From CAINEC01 sp046073825 (lineage in GTDB: Bacteria > Bacteroidota > Bacteroidia > AKYH767-A > OLB10): a stretch of 11,920 nucleotides of DNA. Where the stretch lies: the NCBI GenBank assembly GCA_046073825.1, contig JBJTMY010000161.1, positions 1-11,920 of the forward strand. Direction: 5' to 3'. A program made the position numbers and the translations under genes. The first letter of the stretch is position 1. Each line of letters opens with the position of its first letter. Of this stretch, positions 9,101-11,920 are shown one piece after another. Below the pieces are notes generated by a model. It was not told the DNA's origin, ran no database searches, and worked only from the letters and a program-made list of their open reading frames with translations.

Positions 9101-11920
9101 GTACTAGCACCAGAGTTTTGAATTAACGCTAATGAACCCGTTAAAACACCCGCAGTTGAGTTAATCTGGTTATTGGTTAACGTGTTGTTATTGATGTTAA
9201 CAGTACCAACTAATGATAAGTTCGTAATACCTGTTAAACCAATTGAAGTTGCAACAGTACCACCTAAAGTACAACCAGAAACAGTATTATTAGTAATGTT
9301 AATAGTTGCAGTAGGTAATAAAGTAGAAATCCCTTGCGTGTTGATACCAATCACACCACCTGTTGCAGCAGTAGTTGCAGCGTTAGTAACCGTTACCGAG
9401 TTATAGTTAATATCAGTAGTAGTTGTTACTGCAGAAGGTACAGTTGTAGAGTAGTTCACCAAGATACCACCCGCAACAGGACCCTGAGCTAAAGCAGCAC
9501 TGGTAATTGTATTTCTCGAAATAGTATTATTTAACTGATGATTACTGAAGATACAATAGTTATTAGCCGTTAAAGAAGAATAACTGGATAATGATGAACC
9601 ACCACCCCAGTTGGTAATGGTATTACCTTGACCAGCAGCAGCACCTCCTAACTCGTTACCATAATCCATTGCAACAATATTTTTTGATCCAATGAATACG
9701 ATACCGTAATTAACGTTATTAATTGTATTACTATACACTTTATTGTAGCTATTCGATCCGTTCGCAGTAGTTGCATCAGCAGCTGAAGTCATAGCTGTTG
9801 AAGAAGTACGCGTATTTGAATAAACCCCAATGGTATTTAAGTAAGCACGATTTAAAGTAATCGTGTTATTCTTAATCGTGTTGTATTGAGCACCATTTGT
9901 AGTATCTGCGTAGAATAATGCAACTCCAAATTCTGTCATGTTGTTAGTTGCTGCAGTAGCACTGATTGTGTTTGCTGCATTTTCTAACATCGTAAAGTTT
10001 TGGATAGTGATATAGTCACCTCCAATAATTTTGAAAATCGCATCGTTGATACTTCCAACAGTTAATGCATTGGATGCAGTAATTGTTTTGCTGTTACCAT
10101 TGATGGTAATCGTATTTGTGGAAGTACCAGTAGCTGTGATTGCATAACCACCAGCAGGAGCCGTTTCATTTCCACCAACATTAATAGTTACTGGACCACT
10201 TACTCCGTAAGCATTTAAATGATCAATTGCATTCTTTAACGTACCGAAGCTACCACAAGCATTAGAACCTGTTGTATAAGTTCCGCTTAAAGGAGCACCC
10301 GCTACTGCGAATGAACCTGTTGCAGTACAACCATAAGCATCAGTAACTGTTGCTGTATAGTTACCTGCTGTAGAAGTTGTTGCTGTTGCAGCCGTTCCTA
10401 ATCCACCATTCCAGCTATAAGTAAATGAACCAGAAATAGAAGGAGTAGCTGTTAATGTGGTGCTATTACCTACAAACCATGTTGAACAGCTTGAAGTAAC
10501 ACCCACTGTAAATACAGCTGCTTGATTAACTACTTTGTTTGCTGTTGCAGTACAACCGTTAGCATCTGTTGTAACTACCGTATAAGTACCAGCAGCATTT
10601 GCAGAAACTGTATTTGTTGTAGAAGCTAAAGGAGAACCATTTAACGACCAAGCATAACTAACTGCTGCAGGAGTTGCAGTAGCTGTTAATGTTTGGCTAC
10701 CACCAGCACAATAAGTTGCGTTTCCTGTAATAGCAACCGATGCTGTATTGACTACCACCACAGTTGCTGCTGAAGTTGCTGTACAACCATTAGCATCCGT
10801 GTAGGTTACTGTATAAGAACCAGAAGTTGAAACAGTAATTGCGTCGGTAGTAGCTGCATTGCTCCATGTATTCCCTCCAACATAATCAGAAGTTAATGTT
10901 ACAGAACCTCCAGCACAGAAAGTTGTTGCGCCTGATGCAGATACTGTTGGTGCTGTAGGAAGCGCATTTACTGAAACTGTATGAGATGCAGAAGCAGAAC
11001 ATCCGTTCGCATCCGTTACTGTAACAGTATATGTACCTGCTGCATTTACAGATAATGTTGCACTTGTTGATGCATCACTCCATAAATAAGAAACACCTCC
11101 AGAAGCAGTTAATGTAGCAGAAGAACCAGCACAGATGGCAGAAGCTCCGCTGATAGCAGCAGTAGGCAATGCGTTTTCTGTTACTGATAGAGAAGCAGTA
11201 TTAGAACATCCGTTGGCGTCGGTTCCAATTACTGAATAAGTTCCAGCTGCAGAAGCTACTAATGATGTACCTGTTGAATTATCAGACCATACATAAGAAG
11301 AAGCACCATTAGCTGTTAATGTTGTGCTTCCACCTATACAATAGGAAGATGAACCTGAGATACTTACGTTTGGCAATGCATTAGCAGTTACAACAGTTGC
11401 AGAAGAAGTTAAGTTACAACCACTCACTGCGGTAGTAACTGTATAGCTTCCTGATGCCGATACTGTTATTGATTCTGTAGTTGCACCATTACTCCAAACA
11501 TTACCAGAAGCATAGCTCGATGTTAATGTTACAGAACCTCCAGCGCAGAAAGTTGTTGCACCCGAAGCAGTAATAGTAGGTTGTGCAGGCTGTGTTCCTG
11601 TTACATCCCATGAACATGTAGTATTGTTAAACGTTGCCGTTTCATAACATGCCAATGTTGGTTGTGCAGGTTGTGTACCCGTTACAACCCATGAACAAGA
11701 AGTTGTATTAAAGTTTGACGTTTGGTAACAAAGCAAACCAGTAGGTTGGGCAGGTTGTGAACCTGTTACATCCCATGAACATGTAGTATTATTAAACGTT
11801 GCCGTTTCATAACATGCTATTGTAGGTTGTGCAGGTTGTGTTCCTGTTACATCCCATTGACATGAAGTAGTATTGAAGCTTGCTGATTGGTAACATGTTA
11901 ATGTTGGTTGTGCAGGTTGA
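1..11920 (-). CDS. Giant multidomain surface adhesin, internal fragment (both ends outside window)
   Basis: One open frame covers the window on the minus strand: 3,973 complete codons without a stop, plus one base at 11920. The product is low in charged residues and rich in Thr, Ser, Ala, Gly and Asn, as in secreted Bacteroidota adhesins. Domain order is: Cys/Trp tandem repeats (residues 1-109), six Ig-like repeats (110-540), parallel beta-helix (541-1550), a linker beta-sandwich (1551-1653), then an Ig/PKD-like stalk containing nested GEVED, lectin-like and lamin-tail-like domains (1654-3973). No catalytic site was recognised. Neither start, signal peptide nor C-terminal sorting domain is visible, so total length and export route are unknown; type IX secretion is inferred only from the family. 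All domain junctions keep the same frame, so there is no sign of a frameshift or pseudogene. Adhesion is an inference from domain content, not shown by the sequence. No gene symbol can be given. Confidence 0.97.
136..375 (-). other. PKD/Ig-like domain of YxYxWNG type, no insertion
   Basis: Begins STPVTITSTAAAICQNQSAT, has YAYTWNGGLGTGATVTVSP, then TTYNVYAYNATTGCGSTQSY. Its WNGGLGT strand shares a 22-base exact DNA match (261-282) with the sixth Ig-like domain of the N-terminal array (10392-10413). It leads into the Ig host of GEVED copy 4. Confidence 0.78.
376..618 (-). other. Ig-like domain of NWY type, no insertion
   Basis: Begins PYITSTTGATLCGAQNATVS, has MNWYTGSTGGSPVVTG, then ILWLQANVGTCANAGGRQPV. 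It belongs with the NWY group but has a different late strand (WLQAN instead of FYVSE), so it is a more distant member. Confidence 0.72.
619..903 (-). other. Ig-like domain with WQSYDVATSTWVDI strand
   Basis: Begins STPPTPVIVSNKDSICITGS, contains LQWQSYDVATSTWVDIAGAN, then YTTPTFAPVLGDTVVYYRLK and AGCTNIEYSNVDTLQISL. The Q-W-Q-S...W-x-D/I-x-G-A pattern is a well-known Ig-like subtype in Bacteroidota adhesins. No insertion is seen. It occurs once in this window. Confidence 0.75.
904..1758 (-). other. Ig-like host of VCEGG type interrupted by lamin-tail-like domain
   Basis: The host opens with NPPAAPISAGADVSVCEGGN and VNLNAASAG, then is interrupted from 1674 to 1087. It resumes with NLPSTGNVTWTSIPSGFTGT, SFVVLFDNGTCQSTDTVVV. 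The two parts together make one complete Ig-like domain, with the early-strand Cys in one part and the late Cys in the other, so the proposed disulfide would bridge the inserted domain. Confidence 0.75.
1087..1674 (-). other. Lamin-tail-domain-like (LTD) module, nested
   Basis: About 196 residues. It begins LIPTLRFTEISIQA, then SGNDLIEITNLGLSNTYPEG (the E-I-x-N-L-G strand typical of LTD), QSFVVPAGASMMNPGSTLFI, YGYILKKNGVIIDAVATNGF and SSWRVTNSS. This order of strands (EI.N.G, V.AG....PG..L.I, ..L.NG.I.DAV, W.R) fits bacterial lamin-tail-like domains, which occur in secreted and cell-surface proteins and nucleases. Its ligand is unknown. Assignment is by motif only; a divergent unrelated beta-sandwich is the alternative. 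Confidence 0.6.
1759..2688 (-). other. PKD/Ig-like YxYxW host interrupted by lectin-like domain B
   Basis: The first half reads PDAVTASSSSNSICLPGASI and YTYSWTAVPPVGSGLSGVVM. After the lectin-like insertion the host resumes at about 1890 with AQIQSSPTPGQNLTITPTVA and TYTYQVTATDGGC. Joined, the halves match uninterrupted domains of the same type at 5707-5955 and 3712-3984. The insertion is again in the loop after the Trp strand, but in a different host type from that of lectin-like domain A. Confidence 0.8.
1891..2529 (-). other. L-type-lectin-like domain B, nested; FDTY motif changed
   Basis: About 213 residues from GPVTTLFSNDFSN to IDNMVVKV. It keeps GADGVSYSYSND (2302-2319 region), GTGSKLKLGF, LAYSSNVSW, NLSLNGTPIF and YHIFKGRTGGVSEEHS. 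At the place of the FDTYD motif of domain A it has FVSYT (2206-2223), so the Asp that in legume lectins helps bind metal is replaced by Val. It may have lost or altered ligand binding. Boundaries match those of domain A closely. Confidence 0.7.
2689..2958 (-). other. Ig-like domain of NWY type, no insertion
   Basis: Begins NPLPAAPTAVDNTVCGFNMA, has MNWYLDSIGNTSQLTG, then LSLTDTFYVSESNATTGC and a KSPRTAVI end. It is a complete NWY-type domain without cargo. It sits between GEVED copy 3 and the PKD/Ig-like domain that holds lectin-like domain B. Confidence 0.8.
3125..3159 (-). repeat. 35-base exact direct repeat, copy in GEVED 3 (partner 5108-5142)
   Basis: The 35 bases here are identical to 5108-5142, offset 1,983 bases. 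They encode the GEGEDYLV end of the GEVED domain plus the preceding GSWGEG. The match is exact at synonymous positions too, which protein constraint alone would not require. Confidence 0.9.
3317..3359 (-). repeat. 43-base exact direct repeat, copy in GEVED 3 (partner 5300-5342)
   Basis: These 43 bases match 5300-5342 exactly at the same 1,983-base offset. They encode the MFIDYNRDGDFLDA segment with the acidic loop. Flanking bases differ at both ends, so the match is a tract inside a more divergent duplicated module. Confidence 0.92.
3712..3984 (-). other. PKD/Ig-like domain of YxYxWNG type, no insertion
   Basis: Begins NQPDSVAVSATVASTNNCLG, continues YNYTWNGGTSSGIST, and closes AGTYTYTVTANDATAGCNYT. 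It precedes the Ig host of GEVED copy 3. Its Cys pair fits the common disulfide pattern. It is an uninterrupted reference for the domain at 1759-2688 that holds lectin-like domain B. Confidence 0.8.
3985..4929 (-). other. NWY-type Ig host interrupted by lectin-like domain A
   Basis: Host sequence is split in two. The first half, after NPLPAAPTATGSVQCGAG, reaches FNWYNASLNGTLLQG. The second half resumes after 4114 with SITSTTTFYVSEQNGTTGC and SVRTPVVATV. Joined together, the two halves match the uninterrupted NWY domains at 5956-6213 and 2689-2958. The lectin-like domain lies in the loop after the NWY strand. The reading frame is kept across both junctions. Confidence 0.8.
4114..4767 (-). other. 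L-type-lectin-like (concanavalin A-like) domain A, nested
   Basis: About 218 residues, from GPLATVYTNNFSS to VDDVTIQ. The elements are DFKIYTS, GADGMSYSFGDD (4531-4551 region), SGSKLAIGFDTYD (4438-4455 holds GFDTYD), LAYSTNVAW, LTMTVNGVTVF and KHVFKGRTGGVSQIHG. ADG followed by aromatics and FDTY are hallmarks of legume-type (L-type) lectin folds; in characterised lectins the Asp residues of these motifs serve sugar or metal binding. The usual Glu before FDTY is Gly here. Sugar binding is thus possible but not shown. It shares its boundaries and about 40-50 percent identity, by eye, with domain B. Confidence 0.72.
4930..5706 (-). other. Ig-like host with nested GEVED domain, copy 2
   Basis: The host begins SATPSTVCAGEPLTLLGT, is interrupted by the GEVED domain (about 5107-5610), and resumes with SYTWSWSDGSSVIS and YTVSATDPATGC, ending at NPLP (4918-4929, shared with the next domain). 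The GEVED part contains GNPSFSSTSDEEIWNVTLG, YCGTSSYSNI, the acidic loop D-Y-N-R-D-G-D, TRMRVVLTESS and GEGEDYLVNI. It is about 80 percent identical by eye to copy 3, with long exact DNA matches at an offset of 1,983 bases. Gly replaces Val in the name motif. Confidence 0.87.
5707..5955 (-). other. PKD/Ig-like domain of YxYxWNG type, no insertion
   Basis: Begins PDAVSITSSGNNICPNTSVT, has the strand YVYTWNGVGVSPTTGSSVTA, then a VYNVTAVDTALGCVTTASI end strand. Two Cys sit at the usual positions for an intradomain disulfide. It precedes the Ig host of GEVED copy 2. The same type recurs at 3712-3984, 1759-2688 (interrupted by a lectin-like domain) and 136-375. Confidence 0.8.
5956..6213 (-). other. 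Ig-like domain of NWY type, no insertion
   Basis: Begins VPSAPTATASSQCGTGTPKI and has the strand GYNWYLAASGG, then SISTTTTFYVSTQ and a closing SPYCESPRTAVV. The pattern NWY...TTTFYVS...C.S.RT recurs in four domains of this protein. This uninterrupted copy shows how the host looks without cargo and serves as the reference for the lectin-bearing copy at 3985-4929. Confidence 0.8.
6214..6960 (-). other. Ig-like host with nested GEVED domain, copy 1
   Basis: The host Ig starts with SPNAVCLGGSVNLNAY, is interrupted by the GEVED domain (about 6391-6850), and resumes with FTYTWSDGTSNV and VTGVDPNGC. The GEVED part has STSDEEILGVTLG near its start, YCGTSSYSNI, a D-W-N-R-D-G-D acidic loop, TRMRVVINESSSAP, and the name motif GEVEDY at 6397-6414. 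GEVED domains are common in secreted Bacteroidota proteins; their function is not established. This copy is more divergent from copies 2 and 3 than those are from each other, and is the only complete copy with GEVED rather than GEGED. Confidence 0.85.
6961..7269 (-). other. Linker beta-sandwich after the beta-helix (Fn3/Ig-like)
   Basis: About 103 residues follow the DIGADE end of the beta-helix. They begin LPSVSSITASPATGQCTAVN, continue with a TATLNYSYNGV-like strand pair and NTWTAVIPA, and end TYSTTVSGTGYQDAY. Similar segments often follow DIGADE beta-helices in Bacteroidota proteins and look like a single Fn3- or Ig-like sandwich. Unlike the domains that follow, this one carries no insertion. 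Function is probably spacing. The family assignment is by pattern only. Confidence 0.6.
7270..10299 (-). other. Right-handed parallel beta-helix domain, about 1,010 residues
   Basis: The domain opens with GSFGTLKNAIDHLNAYGVSG, the usual entry to Bacteroidota beta-helix domains, followed by a DYITIQNFTM strand. About 20 short strands with a central N[NST]-type step follow, for example TIKNNTI, KVYSNTI, NITNNTV, NINNNTL, NILRNTL, NMYNNTI, NIYNNTI, RIHNNMI and ILRNNII. They run from about 9885 down to 7580, about one per 38 residues, which suggests an internal asparagine ladder with variable loops. The domain ends with DIDGTTRSLLGPDIGADE, a typical closing motif of this family. A Tyr-rich face occurs near 7909-8405. 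Some parallel beta-helices are polysaccharide lyases, but I see no recognisable catalytic set, so a structural or glycan-binding surface is more likely. Confidence 0.85.
10300..11592 (-). repeat. Six tandem Ig-like (PKD-like) domains
   Basis: Six beta-sandwich repeats of about 72 residues lie at roughly 11383-11592, 11171-11382, 10967-11170, 10750-10966, 10516-10749 and 10300-10515. The common pattern is an early FCAGGSVTL-like strand, a central W in V/L/A-W-S, a GTYTVTVTDANGC-like strand, and often a NALP linker. The Cys in the early strand and the Cys of NGC could form one disulfide per domain. The sixth differs at its first Cys (SSCSTWFVGNSTTL) and is followed by APLSG leading to the beta-helix. 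Domains one and four are the most alike, also at the DNA level. These are probably passive spacer domains. Boundaries are good to about ten residues. Confidence 0.88.
11593..11919 (-). repeat. Tandem 27-residue Cys/Trp repeat array, four units, runs off the right edge
   Basis: Four units of 27, 27, 28 and 27 residues each begin QPAQPT and follow the pattern QPAQPT-x2-CY-x9-C-x-W-x-VTG. Each has two Cys and one Trp. The DNA landmark ggttgtgcagg (one base varies in one copy) starts at 11579, 11660, 11744, 11825 and 11906, giving spacings of 81, 84, 81 and 81 bases. Two subtypes alternate: one reads CYETATFNNTTCSW, the other CYQ[ST]xxFNTTSC. The last QPAQPT (about 11579) leads directly into the first Ig-like domain. 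Repeats of this kind occur in large Bacteroidota surface proteins; their function is not known to me. The array continues beyond the window, so the copy number is unknown. Confidence 0.9.

Noticed and set aside
7407..9406. Plus-strand open frames at 7407-7592 and 9173-9406
   Set aside because: Both are antisense to the beta-helix. The low-complexity composition of the coding strand gives chance open frames on the opposite strand.
7270..10299. Beta-helix considered as a polysaccharide lyase
   Set aside because: I could not recognise a catalytic residue set of any lyase family; fold alone does not support an enzyme call.
11579..11919. Regular 81-84 base repeats considered as a CRISPR array
   Set aside because: The whole unit is repeated with no unique spacers, and the period is a multiple of three that encodes a 27-28 residue protein repeat.
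1..11920. Promoters, terminators, riboswitches, RNA genes or insertion sequences within the window
   Set aside because: Every base is part of one uninterrupted coding frame with recognisable protein repeats; no site stood out beyond what the coding sequence explains.

Overview
The whole window lies inside one very large coding sequence on the minus strand. Reading the reverse complement with codons ending at positions divisible by 3, I translated from 11919 down to 1 and met no stop codon and no change of frame. That is 3,973 codons with neither the start nor the end of the gene in view. The signal peptide must lie to the right of 11920 and any C-terminal sorting domain to the left of position 1. 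There is no intergenic DNA, and I see no RNA gene, mobile element, promoter or terminator. Residue numbers below count the first complete codon (11917-11919) as residue 1.

The organism is most likely a member of Bacteroidota, probably an aquatic Flavobacteriales-type bacterium. The reasons are moderate-to-low GC, TTA as the dominant leucine codon, a protein very rich in Thr, Ser, Ala, Gly and Asn, and a domain set (GEVED, PKD/Ig-like repeats, beta-helix ending in DIGADE) typical of giant secreted surface proteins of that phylum. Genus cannot be told from this window.

Layout from N- to C-terminus (descending coordinates): a tandem 27-residue Cys/Trp repeat (11593-11919); six Ig-like repeats (10300-11592); a right-handed parallel beta-helix of about 1,010 residues (7270-10299); one linker beta-sandwich (6961-7269); then a long Ig/PKD-like stalk with repeated cycles of three host Ig types (1-6960). 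Several Ig domains in the stalk carry other domains inserted inside them: four GEVED domains (the fourth cut by the window edge), two L-type-lectin-like domains and one lamin-tail-like domain.

The likely role is a cell-surface or secreted adhesin. The Ig domains would form an extended rod, the beta-helix a rigid surface, and the nested lectin, GEVED and lamin-tail-like modules would project sideways as possible binding units. Export by the type IX secretion system is expected for such proteins, but the deciding C-terminal domain is outside the window. The most notable feature is the nesting: the cargo domains sit inside Ig loops rather than between Ig domains, and a lectin cassette with similar boundaries is found in two different Ig host types.
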